This document shows positions 45,209 to 53,628 of a stretch of 64,000 nucleotides of DNA, one piece after another (positions within the stretch are counted from its first letter, which is position 1; every line of letters starts with the position of its first letter). The notes beneath the pieces were generated by a model. That model saw only the letters and a list, made by a program, of their open reading frames with translations, searched no databases and was not told the origin of the DNA. The stretch lies in the NCBI GenBank assembly GCA_012517385.1, contig JAAYUZ010000139.1:1-64000 (forward strand), read 5' to 3'. A program made the translations under genes and the position numbers. The DNA is from Treponema sp. Lineage in GTDB: Bacteria; Spirochaetota; Spirochaetia; Treponematales; Breznakiellaceae.

Positions 45209-46276
45209 ATGGCCTTTTCTAACTTAAGGACCGTCGGTTTTCGTAATCTCCGTGATGGAACCATCGATTTCCCCAGCAAATCCGTATTTTTTGTTGGGGA
45301 AAATGGACAGGGTAAAACGAATATACTGGAAGCACTCTATGTGTGTGCCTATGGTGGATCCTTTCGGGGTGTCAGGGACTCATATCTTATCCAGGATGGT
45401 AATAGAGAGGCTTCAGTATCCGCTTTAATTACAGGTGCTATTGAGCATCGGGTAACTGTAAAAATTCTTGGAAGCCGAAAACAGTTACAGATTGATGAAA
45501 AGCCGGTTCAAAGCCGTAAAGAACTCCTTTCAATCAGTCCCACGATTATTTTTTGTCATGAAGATATGGAATTTATTTCGGGAAGCCCCGAACGACGTCG
45601 CTGGTTTTTTGATCAGACCTTAAGTTTGTATGATTCTTTGTATCTAGAAGACCTTCAGCGCTATCGTCATATTCTGAGGATCAGAAACACGGTGCTAAAA
45701 GAGGGAAATCTGGATATGCTGGATACTTTAGATATTCAGCTCATCCATATTGGCTGTTCCTTAATTGAAAAAAGGGAAAGGGTTTCCGAGCAATTTTCTC
45801 ATGTTTTTTCAAAACTCTATGAAGCTATAACCGGGATTGATGGGGTCATACTGCGCTATAAACCTTCATGGCACACAAAAGATGTGGACCGGCTTATTGA
45901 GCATTTACAGAATCTTCGTGAACGGGAACTTCTTTTAAAGATGAGTGTATCCGGACCACATCGGGACCGATATCAATTTATCCGCCACGAAGATGAATTT
46001 GAAGTGCAGGCGTCTACTGGACAACGCCGTCTTTTAGCCCTACTTCTTCGTATAGCCCAGGCAAAACTCTTTACGGTCATGTCTAATAGGCTCCCGGTAC
46101 TACTTTTAGACGATGTCTTATTAGAATTAGACCCAGAAAAGCGACGAAATTTCTTTTCTGTGCTGCCGGATCATGAACAGGCTTTTTTTACCTTTTTGCC
46201 GGAAGAACCCTTTGACCGGTATCAACAGGGTGATACTTTGGTGTATCATGTAAAAGAGGGAGCAGTATATCTATGA
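45209..46276 (+). CDS. recF: DNA recombination/repair ATPase RecF
   Basis: SMC-like ATPase that helps load RecA at gaps, 355 residues. Walker A is GENGQGKTN, the signature is STGQRRLLALLLRIAQAKL, Walker B is LLLDDVLLELD, and the family stretch MSVSGPHRD is present. It overlaps the DUF721 gene by 4 bases (ATGA). The order dnaA-dnaN-recF is widely conserved. Confidence 0.95.
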   Translation: MAFSNLRTVGFRNLRDGTIDFPSKSVFFVGENGQGKTNILEALYVCAYGGSFRGVRDSYLIQDGNREASVSALITGAIEHRVTVKILGSRKQLQIDEKPVQSRKELLSISPTIIFCHEDMEFISGSPERRRWFFDQTLSLYDSLYLEDLQRYRHILRIRNTVLKEGNLDMLDTLDIQLIHIGCSLIEKRERVSEQFSHVFSKLYEAITGIDGVILRYKPSWHTKDVDRLIEHLQNLRERELLLKMSVSGPHRDRYQFIRHEDEFEVQASTGQRRLLALLLRIAQAKLFTVMSNRLPVLLLDDVLLELDPEKRRNFFSVLPDHEQAFFTFLPEEPFDRYQQGDTLVYHVKEGAVYL

Positions 46277-46728
46277 GAAAGGCGGGGGATATTCTTTCAT
46301 CCTTTTTTAATGAACGACTAATAAAAGAAGGTCAAAAATATTCAAATCTTTTTAAATCCTGGGCTCAAATTGCGGGAGACCAGCTTTCAGCCCATAGCCG
46401 GATTGTAGAACTGGAACGGAATATTCTCATTGTAGAGGCAGATCATCCTGGTTGGATCATGATTTTACAGTCTAAAGAACAGGAGCTGCTAGAACGGGTA
46501 CGCCGGTCATTTCCTGAATTGGAATTACATGGAATCAGCTTTAGGCTAAGTAAAGGAACAAAGGTCAGTTCATCTACCATATCCCCACCAGAACAGAAAA
46601 TACCTGCTAGCGATACTTCCATGTCTGAAAAGGAATCCTCCGAGGTTGATTATGATCGTATTCAGGATCCTCAATTTAAAGAGGTATTGCAGCGTCTTGA
46701 GCGGAGTATTAAATCAAGGTATACATAG
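46273..46728 (+). CDS. DUF721 protein, DciA-like
   Basis: A 151-residue protein with an N-terminal DUF721 domain (about 1-95: ILSSFFNERLI, FKSWAQIAGDQLSAHSRIVELERNILIVEADHPGWIMILQSKEQELLERV). In many bacteria this family contains DciA, which helps load the replicative helicase DnaB. The place between recF and rpmH near the origin fits. The C-terminal half is a polar linker ending in a charged segment, FKEVLQRLERSIKSRY. Helicase-loading activity is inferred. Confidence 0.78.
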   Translation: MRKAGDILSSFFNERLIKEGQKYSNLFKSWAQIAGDQLSAHSRIVELERNILIVEADHPGWIMILQSKEQELLERVRRSFPELELHGISFRLSKGTKVSSSTISPPEQKIPASDTSMSEKESSEVDYDRIQDPQFKEVLQRLERSIKSRYT

Positions 46729-46729
46729 G

Positions 46730-46759
46730 TTGACGAAAAATATATCTTTGTTCTATACT
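46730..46759 (+). promoter_or_regulatory. sigma-70-type promoter of the rpmH operon
   Basis: TTGACG (46730-46735) and TATACT (46754-46759) are separated by 18 bases. They lie directly after the DUF721 stop and 35 bases before the rpmH start. Confidence 0.7.
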
Positions 46760-46793
46760 TCGGTGCCGTTATATTGATCAAGGAGATTCTCCC

Positions 46794-46949
46794 ATGAAAC
46801 GTACATATCAGCCCAGTAAAGTAAAGCGGAATCGGAAATTTGGTTTCCGCGCACGAATGAAAACCCGGGGTGGCCGCCTCGTTCTAAAGCGGCGTCGGGC
46901 TAAGGGTCGGGCCAAGCTGACTGTTTCCGACGAAAAGAAACCCTATTAA
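46794..46949 (+). CDS. rpmH: 50S ribosomal protein L34
   Basis: 51-residue basic protein beginning [24 protein letters not shown] and continuing [17 protein letters not shown], the full L34 signature, with a slightly longer acidic-basic tail (TVSDEKKPY). AAGGAG lies 9 bases before the ATG. It starts the rpmH-rnpA-yidD-yidC-jag operon. Confidence 0.97.
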   Translation: MKRTYQPSKVKRNRKFGFRARMKTRGGRLVLKRRRAKGRAKLTVSDEKKPY

Positions 46950-46962
46950 AAAAGGTATTGAA

Positions 46963-47313
46963 CTGTCTTTCCGGTTTCGATCAGCGGAACGACTAAAGGG
47001 AAGGGAAGAAATACGAAAAGCTTTTGCCGATGGGAGAAAGTTTTCCTGTAATGGTGCAAAGCTTTTTGTAATTCAGAACGGCTTGCCGGTGAACAGAATT
47101 GCCTTTACTTTCGCGCGGAAATATGGAAATGCGGTTCAGCGAAATCGTTCCCGGCGTTTAAGCCGGGAAGTTTTTCGTTTATTAAAAGCTCGGCTTCGCT
47201 CTGGTTATGATTTGGTCCTTTTAGTGTATCCTGGCGGGGATACCTTCAATAACCGGATGGAACAGCTTGAAATTCTATTTCAGAAAGCCGGCTTGTTTTT
47301 GGATAAAACGTGA
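46963..47313 (+). CDS. rnpA: ribonuclease P protein component, non-standard start codon
   Basis: Protein subunit of RNase P, which matures tRNA 5' ends. The reading frame is clear: [19 protein letters not shown] near the start, [35 protein letters not shown] with the RNR signature, and [10 protein letters not shown]. Between the in-frame stop TGA (46918-46920) and the conserved region there is no ATG, GTG or TTG. The first such codon (TTG 47083) would delete the N-terminal third. CTG 46963 has AAAAAAGG 7 bases upstream and gives 116 residues, the normal length. ATT 46957 is an alternative. The stop overlaps yidD. Confidence 0.85.
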   Translation: MSFRFRSAERLKGREEIRKAFADGRKFSCNGAKLFVIQNGLPVNRIAFTFARKYGNAVQRNRSRRLSREVFRLLKARLRSGYDLVLLVYPGGDTFNNRMEQLEILFQKAGLFLDKT

Positions 47314-47531
47314 AAGGTATTATTCAAAACCTGATGCTCCTTTTAATCAGGTTTTACCAGAAGGCTATCTCTCCACACTTTCCTCCCTCATGTCGGTATA
47401 CCCCGACTTGTTCACATTATACATATGAGGCAATTCAAAAATATGGGCCTGTAAAGGGTCTTTTGATGGGAATTAAGCGAATACTCCGGTGTCATCCGTT
47501 TCATCCAGGCGGTTATGATCCGGTACCCTAA
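47310..47531 (+). CDS. yidD: membrane protein insertion efficiency factor YidD
   Basis: 73-residue YidD (DUF37) protein with the cysteine signature [21 protein letters not shown] and the ending [17 protein letters not shown]. It assists YidC-dependent membrane insertion. The GTG start overlaps the rnpA stop (GTGA), and yidC follows 18 bases later. Confidence 0.95.
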   Translation: MKGIIQNLMLLLIRFYQKAISPHFPPSCRYTPTCSHYTYEAIQKYGPVKGLLMGIKRILRCHPFHPGGYDPVP

Positions 47532-47549
47532 TATATCGAGGAATTTTTA

Positions 47550-49373
47550 ATGGACGAAGAAAAACGAATATTGCTAGCCGTAGTGCTTTCTGTGGTAGTC
47601 ATATCTGGAAGTTTCATGTTGCAGAGCTATTTAGCTCCTCCTCCCAAAACTCCGGTTTCAACAACTGAACAATCCCAACCTGTCGAACCTAAGGAAACGG
47701 TACAAACTGCTGAAACAAGTTCATCTGTTCAGGTTCCAACGAATACAACTGAAAATCTTGATTTCGTACTTAATGAAGAAGCCGCTCCAGTGGCTGAAGA
47801 AAAGGTTACCATAGAGACCAATCTGGTTAAGGTAGTGCTTTCTAATAAGGGAGGGGATATACTCTCCTATAAATTAAAGGAACACAAAGATAAAAACGAT
47901 TTTGTTGAAATGGTTCTTCCTGCCGGATCGGAGGAATCTCATGCCTTCACCATCGCCTTTGGTGGTATTGAAGCAAAACCCCGGACTGAACTTTTTACTG
48001 TAAATCGGATTTCCGATACGGTAGTAGAATTTTATCGCGATTACACGTTGCCTAAAAATGGTACAAACAGCAGTAGTACAGATACTGCCACATTCCGTCT
48101 CATTAAACGGTATGAATTTAAAAATAATGATTATATGTTTCAGCTTTCTGTAACATTGGATGGTGGGTACTCAGTACCAAGCCTTAATTTTAACGGTGTT
48201 GCCTATACCCTGGAATTTGGTCCCCAGATTGGGCCATATTTTGAAAAACTCGATCAACGTTACGAATACCGTCATTATTATACGTACACAAACGGTAAGC
48301 AAAAGACCGAAAAGGTCGATAAAAAAGCGCCAACCCTCATCAACTCCAGGATTTCCTGGGCTGCTATAGCTGGAAAATATTTTACCTTTATTGCGGTTCC
48401 CGATGCGACAAATTATACCTACGCATTCTCATCGGTACCTGTCCCAGGTTTACAGGATACTTCCCGCTTTTATGTAATTCGGCCTGCCTTGAATGGGTCC
48501 CGGACTACCGATGTGCTTCGTTTCTATCTAGGACCTAAAACTCAAAAAGCACTTGCAGCCTATGATGTAAGCGATAAAAATGCCTTTAAACTCAGTGGCA
48601 TGAACATGACCAGTGTTGCAAATACAAGCGGTATTCTTGGACCGGTTGAAACGGTACTGAAATGGTTCTTGCTTCTTTTTTATAAAATAATTCCTAATTA
48701 TGGTATAGCGATCATTCTTTTAACTATTCTGGTAAAAATAGTAATGTTCCCGATGACAAAGAAGGGTTCTGAATCGACTATACGGATGCAGGAACTTTCT
48801 CCAAAAATAAAGGAACTTCAGGATAAATATAAGGATAATCCTAATAAATTAAATGTGGAAATGGCGGAACTCTATAAGAAAGAGGGCTATAACCCCCTGT
48901 CTGGTTGTCTTCCCATGCTTATACAGATTCCTATTTTCTTTGCCATGTATAATCTCTTTAATAATCATTTTGATCTCCGGGGTGCCATGTTTATCCCGGG
49001 CTGGATACCTGACCTCTCTCTTCCCGAATCGGTATTCAGCTTTGCTCCCTATAGAATACCGATTCTGAACTGGAGTGATATCCGCCTTTTGCCCTTTATC
49101 TATCTGGTTTCACAGCTTCTCTATGGAAAGGTGACCCAGACTCCAGACCAGCAGAATAACACCCAAATGAAGATGATGCTCTATGCAATGCCGATCATGT
49201 TCTTCTTTATCCTCTATGATGTTCCATCGGGTCTGTTGGTATACTGGATTATGTCAAACCTGCTTACCCTGGTACAGCAGATGATTATTAACCGGTACCT
49301 GCATAAACATAAGGCGATGAGGGCTGCCGCTGCCGAGCCGGTAATTGCACCAAAGCGGAAGAAGTCTAAATAA
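47550..49373 (+). CDS. yidC: membrane protein insertase YidC
   Basis: 607-residue insertase of the Gram-negative type. It has an N-terminal anchor (about 7-26), a Pro/Thr-rich linker, a large periplasmic beta-sandwich domain (about 75-345), and the conserved five-helix core from about 358 with GIAIILLTILVKIVMFPMTKKGSEST, GCLPMLIQIPIFFAMYNLF and the basic tail HKHKAMRAAAAEPVIAPKRKKSK. It inserts and folds inner-membrane proteins with or without SecYEG. Confidence 0.97.
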   Translation: MDEEKRILLAVVLSVVVISGSFMLQSYLAPPPKTPVSTTEQSQPVEPKETVQTAETSSSVQVPTNTTENLDFVLNEEAAPVAEEKVTIETNLVKVVLSNKGGDILSYKLKEHKDKNDFVEMVLPAGSEESHAFTIAFGGIEAKPRTELFTVNRISDTVVEFYRDYTLPKNGTNSSSTDTATFRLIKRYEFKNNDYMFQLSVTLDGGYSVPSLNFNGVAYTLEFGPQIGPYFEKLDQRYEYRHYYTYTNGKQKTEKVDKKAPTLINSRISWAAIAGKYFTFIAVPDATNYTYAFSSVPVPGLQDTSRFYVIRPALNGSRTTDVLRFYLGPKTQKALAAYDVSDKNAFKLSGMNMTSVANTSGILGPVETVLKWFLLLFYKIIPNYGIAIILLTILVKIVMFPMTKKGSESTIRMQELSPKIKELQDKYKDNPNKLNVEMAELYKKEGYNPLSGCLPMLIQIPIFFAMYNLFNNHFDLRGAMFIPGWIPDLSLPESVFSFAPYRIPILNWSDIRLLPFIYLVSQLLYGKVTQTPDQQNNTQMKMMLYAMPIMFFFILYDVPSGLLVYWIMSNLLTLVQQMIINRYLHKHKAMRAAAAEPVIAPKRKKSK

Positions 49374-49400
49374 GCATTTTTTCTTGCGAGGAGTATTCGT

Positions 49401-50087
49401 ATGACATATGAATTTGAAGGCCGTACCGAAAAAGAAGCGATCGATCGGGCGGCGGAAGAACTGGGTTTAGAAAAGGATCAATTTGATGTAGAAATCCTTG
49501 AAACCCAACGATCGACCCTATTCAAAAAAGGCTTTGTCCGTATTCGGGTTCATACGGACGAGCCCGTATCGGTTCCCCGAGAAACCAGTGTTTCAAAACC
49601 CGTATTCGGTGATCCGGAGCCAAAAAATGATTTTGAGTCTCAACTGGTAGCTTTTGTCTCCACCCTGATTGAAAAAATGGGATACCCTGGGAAAGTAAGT
49701 ATCCTGTTCAGGGAAGATAAAAAGGTGGGTTTAAAAATAGATTCTGAACATTCTTCCATTCTCATTGGTAAGAAAGGTAAGAATCTTGACTCCCTTCAGT
49801 TACTGGCCAATATCTATGCCAGCAAGTTAGGCTATGATGATACCCGGGTTATTTTGGATGCTGAAAATTACCGGATTCGTCGCGAAGAATCCCTGGTCAG
49901 GTTAGCCTATACAGTGGCTGATAAGGTCCGTGAAAGTAAGGGCTCTATTCTCCTTGAACCCATGAATCCCTTTGAACGCCGGCTGATCCATACTACTTTA
50001 AATGATATTGCCGATGTGGAAACTAAGAGTGAGGGTGAAGGTCTTTATAAACAAGTTCGTGTCTATTATAAGGGTGTTCGCCGGTAA
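49401..50087 (+). CDS. jag: Jag/KhpB-type RNA-binding protein (Jag-N, KH, R3H)
   Basis: A 228-residue RNA-binding protein. The Jag_N domain is MTYEFEGRTEKEAIDRAAEELGL onward. A KH domain (about 80-155) has the SSILIGKKGKNLDSLQLLANIYAS loop. A C-terminal R3H domain has ERRLIHTTLNDI. Jag/KhpB homologues bind many small RNAs and affect cell division in Gram-positives. Its role here is unknown. It is the last gene of the operon before a terminator. Confidence 0.93.
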   Translation: MTYEFEGRTEKEAIDRAAEELGLEKDQFDVEILETQRSTLFKKGFVRIRVHTDEPVSVPRETSVSKPVFGDPEPKNDFESQLVAFVSTLIEKMGYPGKVSILFREDKKVGLKIDSEHSSILIGKKGKNLDSLQLLANIYASKLGYDDTRVILDAENYRIRREESLVRLAYTVADKVRESKGSILLEPMNPFERRLIHTTLNDIADVETKSEGEGLYKQVRVYYKGVRR

Positions 50088-50108
50088 ATAGAACAAGTTT
50101 TGTAACAT

Positions 50109-50155
50109 AGCCGACTTCATCATGGTTTTGATGGGGTCGGCTTTATTTTTAGTGT
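50109..50155 (+). terminator. rho-independent terminator after jag
   Basis: AGCCGAC (50109-50115) pairs with GTCGGCT (50136-50142), with additional inner CATCA/TGATG pairing, followed by TTATTTTTAG. It closes the rpmH-jag operon. Confidence 0.75.
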
Positions 50156-50175
50156 CTGATATGAGGGAGTTATAT

Positions 50176-50967
50176 ATGAAAAAAGCTCTATTAACAACTT
50201 TATTAGGTCTTTTTTGTATTTTGCAGATTTTTTCACTCAGCCTTTCTGATCTTATTTCTCAAGATAGTTTAGTTGCTCTTGAAAAAAATGGAAAAGTAAT
50301 TAGGGTCCAAACGGGTAAAGGCCAGGCTCAACTGATTCCAGAATATAGTCCCCTTAAACTGTCGGTAAAAATTATAGAAGAACAGCTCAAACCGTCGATT
50401 ATAGTTGAAAACCTCTATCTTTTTCGTAAACCTGCTGCGAAAACAGGAAAGGTTTGGACAGAGGAAGAACAACTTCATTTGTTTAACAAAATCCGTTCAA
50501 TTAGTACCTTAACAGGTATCGAGTATTATTCTGCAAGCCGTAAACAGATGCGGACCTTTTATGAATATTCCTACGTAATTGACAACCCTGAGGCCAAAAA
50601 GACCATTTCAGACCCGATTGATAGGGTGCTTCCCACGGAGACAACCCTCTATGCCCGCCAGAAGGATCTAACCTTTGGGGATAATGTCTATCGATATGAT
50701 TATAAAACGACAAACAACAGCTTAATCTTTATCCAGACCAATATGACTACCTTGTCATACGGTATTATCCCGCTGGTACAAAAGGAAAATCTTAAATCCC
50801 TCATCGCAATCATTGATGTTGATGAAGGGTTATTGCTGTATGCGGGAACCTTTGCAAAGGCGAGTACCATCCCTGGGGTAGAAGGAAAAATAAGGGATTC
50901 ATTTTCTAACAGGACTGAAGCGATCTATAAGTGGTTTGTTTCAAAAGCCGAGACTGTGTTTAAATAA
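50176..50967 (+). CDS. exported protein of unknown function, spirochaete-type
   Basis: I do not assign a function. From ATG 50176 (GAGGGAG 6 bases upstream) the 263 residues begin with a signal peptide, MKKALLTTLLGLFCILQIFSLSLS, with no lipobox. The mature protein has a mixed alpha/beta pattern, with YSPLKLSVKIIEEQLKPSIIVENLYL, a tyrosine-rich central stretch (YYSASRKQMRTFYEYSYVID) and IQTNMTTLSYGIIPLV. A longer frame from 50122 starts inside the jag terminator and is rejected. It resembles treponemal hypothetical proteins of this size. It stands alone, convergent with flaB. Confidence 0.7.
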   Translation: MKKALLTTLLGLFCILQIFSLSLSDLISQDSLVALEKNGKVIRVQTGKGQAQLIPEYSPLKLSVKIIEEQLKPSIIVENLYLFRKPAAKTGKVWTEEEQLHLFNKIRSISTLTGIEYYSASRKQMRTFYEYSYVIDNPEAKKTISDPIDRVLPTETTLYARQKDLTFGDNVYRYDYKTTNNSLIFIQTNMTTLSYGIIPLVQKENLKSLIAIIDVDEGLLLYAGTFAKASTIPGVEGKIRDSFSNRTEAIYKWFVSKAETVFK

Positions 50968-51007
50968 AAAAAGGGAGTTTTTCAGGCATTAAGCCTGAAA
51001 AACTCCC
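50966..51007 (-). terminator. rho-independent terminator of flaB
   Basis: GGGAGTTTTTCAGGC (50973-50987) and its exact complement (50993-51007) form a 15-bp stem with a 5-base loop. On the minus strand TTTTTTT follows. It also lies at the end of the convergent exported-protein gene and may work in both directions. Confidence 0.85.
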
Positions 51008-51029
51008 ACCTTCCTTACAGGTTAAAAAC

Positions 51030-51890
51030 CTACTGGAGCAGCTGCAATACGCCCTGGGATTTCTGGTTCGCCTGGGCCAGCATGGCATTGCCAGCCTGAC
51101 TCAGGATTCGATCCTTGGTGTATTTGACCATTTCATTGGCCATATTGGTATCACGGATGCGTGATTCTGCGGCCTGCATATTCTCAGCACCGATATCGAT
51201 ACCGCGAATAGCATGTTCCAGACGGTTCTGGTAAGCTCCAAGATCGGCCCGCTGCTTGCTGACCTTTTTAAGAGCTTCATCTAGGGTTCCAATGGCACGG
51301 TTAGCATTATCAGGATCTGCGAGAGAAAGAATGCTATTGTCACCAGCATTTCGGACCCCAAGGCCCTTAGATGTCATGGTGCCAATATACACGCGTTCGC
51401 GCTGATCCATGTTAGCTCCAATATGGAACCACATGGATGCGGTTACCGCGTTTTCTCCGGTTGCCCGGGCAAACCGGCCGGTCAGCATATTCATACCGTT
51501 GAACTGTGCATGGGATGCAATCCGGTCAATTTCATCTACCAGCTGGGAGACTTCGACCTGAATCTGCATCCGGTCTTCTGCGGTATAAATACCGTTAGAA
51601 GCCTGGACAGCCAGTTCACGGAGACGCTGAATGATGTCCTGGGATTCCTGCAGATATCCTTCAGCGGTTTGAATGAAGGAAATACCGTTCGAAGCGTTGG
51701 TGGACGCTTGGTTCAAACCGCGGATCTGGCTCCGCATCTTTTCAGATACGGCTAATCCGGAGGCATCATCACCGGCGCGGTTGATCCGCATGCCGCTGGA
51801 TAGTTTCTCCATACTCTTGTCCATACTGGTCTGAGTAACCCGGAGAGACCGATCGGCATACATTGCGCTCAGGTTGTGGTTAATAATCAT
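51030..51890 (-). CDS. flaB: periplasmic flagellar filament core protein FlaB (flagellin)
   Basis: 286-residue spirochaetal flagellin. The N-terminal D0/D1 domain is [59 protein letters not shown]. The C-terminal D1/D0 ends with [35 protein letters not shown]. The variable outer domains are short, as in all FlaB proteins, whose filaments stay in the periplasm. ATG 51890 with GGAG 8 bases upstream is preferred to a GTG at 51899. It has its own terminator, a long leader and a candidate sigma-28 promoter. Confidence 0.96.
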   Translation of the reverse strand: MIINHNLSAMYADRSLRVTQTSMDKSMEKLSSGMRINRAGDDASGLAVSEKMRSQIRGLNQASTNASNGISFIQTAEGYLQESQDIIQRLRELAVQASNGIYTAEDRMQIQVEVSQLVDEIDRIASHAQFNGMNMLTGRFARATGENAVTASMWFHIGANMDQRERVYIGTMTSKGLGVRNAGDNSILSLADPDNANRAIGTLDEALKKVSKQRADLGAYQNRLEHAIRGIDIGAENMQAAESRIRDTNMANEMVKYTKDRILSQAGNAMLAQANQKSQGVLQLLQ

Positions 51891-52092
51891 AGACTTCACT
51901 CCTTTGGCGTTTTCGACGCAAACCGCTTAGGGCGGGTGTGGCGCCGCGGCATCCTTGCCGTTGCTCTACGAAGCTGAAACGTGCCTGGAACCCTCGACCC
52001 GCCCGAAAAGGAAGGGTTGAGGATTTCGAGATGAGACGATGCAGTATCAGAAGCCCGACGGGCATGAAACTGATTCATCTACCTCATTTTGA
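51891..52092 (-). promoter_or_regulatory. long GC-rich structured leader of flaB
   Basis: If transcription starts at the candidate sigma-28 site, flaB has about 200 untranslated bases. They contain long-range complementary arms ACCCGCCC (51997-52004) and GGGCGGGT (51930-51937), local hairpins around GCCGCGGC, and several GGA triplets including the ribosome site. Small frames in this stretch have no family support. Confidence 0.5.
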
Positions 52093-52119
52093 GTATCGGA
52101 ATTACAAAGGGCGGCTAAA
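52093..52119 (-). promoter_or_regulatory. candidate sigma-28 promoter of flaB
   Basis: On the minus strand TCCGATAC (52100-52093) resembles the flagellar -10 GCCGATAA at six of eight bases. TTTA lies 15 bases upstream (52119-52116) and is a poor match to TAAA. The -10 core and location support it. The -35 does not. Confidence 0.35.
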
Positions 52120-52132
52120 GAGGAAAATAAAA

Positions 52133-52546
52133 CTATTTAGAAATTCCTGAAGGTCTGCAGCGGGAACATCCTAGCACATGAACATGGGATCTGCCGGGTT
52201 TATCAAATAACCGGGCTACAAGGACATCCTGGGGAGCCAGGGTTGCCTTACATACGGGACAAATCCGTTTCCGGTCACCTGAGAGGCAGTACATACAGCC
52301 ATAAATATGCATGAGACGGTCCGAACCGTTCATCGATGGAAATGCGGAGGACCTGACCCGTTCACCGGGAGCAAGTTTGGCGGAACAGACCGGACAGGTT
52401 CTAGGATCCCCTGGCAGCCCTTCCTGAGGAGTTTTATAATAACTGATGGTTTTTTTGGGAGAAAAACCAAAAAAAAGTGAGTATCCAAAATAGAGAAGTC
52501 CAGTCCCTATAATGATAAAAAGAAGTATTTGAATTACATCTGCCAT
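52133..52546 (-). CDS. membrane-anchored zinc-ribbon protein
   Basis: 137 residues with one N-terminal membrane helix (about 5-27), followed by two zinc-ribbon modules. The first pairs CPVC (about 51-54) with GCMYC, and the second pairs CPVC (about 95-98) with GCSRC near the C-terminus. The two modules are internal repeats. No enzymatic domain is visible. It lies upstream of flaB on the same strand, but the long leader between suggests a separate transcript. Function unknown. Confidence 0.72.
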   Translation of the reverse strand: MADVIQILLFIIIGTGLLYFGYSLFFGFSPKKTISYYKTPQEGLPGDPRTCPVCSAKLAPGERVRSSAFPSMNGSDRLMHIYGCMYCLSGDRKRICPVCKATLAPQDVLVARLFDKPGRSHVHVLGCSRCRPSGISK

Positions 52547-52605
52547 GATATATGGTTATATTATATCATCTTGGCTATATCCTGGAATAGGAGTATACTT
52601 AGGTT

Positions 52606-53298
52606 GTGTCTACCTTATATGTTATTGGTACTCCTATTGGAAATCTGGGTGATATTACTTTTCGTGCTGTAGAAATACTTAAAACTGTTGATGTTGTTGC
52701 CTGTGAAGATACCCGTCAGACTCTGAAATTGTTGAATCATTTAGGGATTTCGGTCCGTCTTCTTTCTTGCCGATCCCAAAACGAAGGTATTGCGGCAGAT
52801 AAGGTAATTAAACTGCTGGATGAGGGTTTAACGGTAGCCTATGCAAGTGATGCTGGGACCCCAGGAGTAAGTGATCCCGGAGCAGTGCTTGTTCGGGCGG
52901 TGGTTCAAGCGGGGCATGAGGCTATTCCGATACCCGGACCGTCTGCTTTTGCTTCGCTGGTAAGCATTGCCGGTGGTTTAGATAAAACCGTTATTTTTGA
53001 AGGCTTTCTTTCACCAAAACCGGGCCGCCGCAGAGCCAGGTTGCAAGAGCTTTTAAATACCGAAGATGCCTTTGTTTTATATGAATCTCCCTTTAGAATA
53101 CTCAAGTTATTGCAGGATCTTGCCGATCTTGATAAGGACCGATATCTCTGTATTGGACGTGAAATGACCAAATTTCACGAAGAGTATCTTCGTGGTTCAG
53201 CGGGTGAACTTTTAGAACTCTTACAGTCCAGGGATAGTCAAAAAGGCGAATTTTCAGTGTATGTATCTGGAAAGAAAAAGGATAAACTATTAGAATAA
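52606..53298 (+). CDS. rsmI: 16S rRNA 2'-O-ribose methyltransferase RsmI (C1402)
   Basis: Tetrapyrrole-methylase fold enzyme of 230 residues that methylates 16S rRNA C1402. Signatures are YVIGTPIGNLGDITFRAVE at the start, VACEDTRQT, and AYASDAGTPGVSDPGAVLVR. IPGPSAFASLVSIAGG completes the SAM site. The C-terminal helical domain found in longer homologues is absent, as in many bacteria. The start codon is GTG. It lies 42 bases before flgM. Confidence 0.93.
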   Translation: MSTLYVIGTPIGNLGDITFRAVEILKTVDVVACEDTRQTLKLLNHLGISVRLLSCRSQNEGIAADKVIKLLDEGLTVAYASDAGTPGVSDPGAVLVRAVVQAGHEAIPIPGPSAFASLVSIAGGLDKTVIFEGFLSPKPGRRRARLQELLNTEDAFVLYESPFRILKLLQDLADLDKDRYLCIGREMTKFHEEYLRGSAGELLELLQSRDSQKGEFSVYVSGKKKDKLLE

Positions 53299-53310
53299 AA
53301 GAGCCGATGT
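53283..53310 (+). promoter_or_regulatory. candidate sigma-28 promoter of flgM
   Basis: TAAA (53283-53286) and GCCGATGT (53303-53310) are 16 bases apart, close to the flagellar consensus TAAA-N15-GCCGATAA. The site overlaps the rsmI stop and lies 30 bases before the flgM ATG. An anti-sigma-28 gene controlled by sigma-28 would form the expected feedback. Confidence 0.5.
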
Positions 53311-53340
53311 ACTCTGTATACGGCAAGGCAGGGCGTAATT

Positions 53341-53625
53341 ATGACAGTAGACAGAATTGGTTCCATTGATCCTATTCAAAACAGCAAAAAGACTGGGAAA
53401 CCGGAATCGGTCCATAAAAAGGGCGATATCGATTCGGTTAATCTCTCCAATGAAGCTGTAGAGAAGGGTGATCTATATCAAGCTATTGAACTGGTATCTT
53501 CCGCCGCAGATGTTCGTGCTGAGAAAATTGCTGAATTAAAGCAAAAAATTAATGATCCTGCCTATATTAATGATACGGTAATCAATAAGACTGCTGAAAA
53601 GATCATGGATCTTTTTGGTCTATAA
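53341..53625 (+). CDS. flgM: anti-sigma-28 factor FlgM
   Basis: 94-residue small protein with the FlgM C-terminal signature (VNLSNEAVEKGDLYQAIELVSSAADVRAEKIAELKQKINDPAYINDTVINKTAEKIM). It includes the helices that hold sigma-28 and the R-x-E-K-I-x-x-L-K pattern. The N-terminal third is polar and disordered. In spirochaetes it would keep FliA inactive until the flagellar hook is complete. The next gene starts 3 bases after its stop. Confidence 0.88.
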   Translation: MTVDRIGSIDPIQNSKKTGKPESVHKKGDIDSVNLSNEAVEKGDLYQAIELVSSAADVRAEKIAELKQKINDPAYINDTVINKTAEKIMDLFGL

Positions 53626-53628
53626 CAT

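Noticed and set aside
46921-46965. CTG 46921 as start of rnpA
   Set aside because: It is 14 codons further upstream inside rpmH with no ribosome site. CTG 46963 fits the normal length and has a purine-rich site.
51880-52078. Overlapping short frames in the flaB leader
   Set aside because: Two minus-strand frames and one plus-strand frame overlap the GC-rich leader. None resembles a known protein, and the structure is better explained as untranslated RNA.
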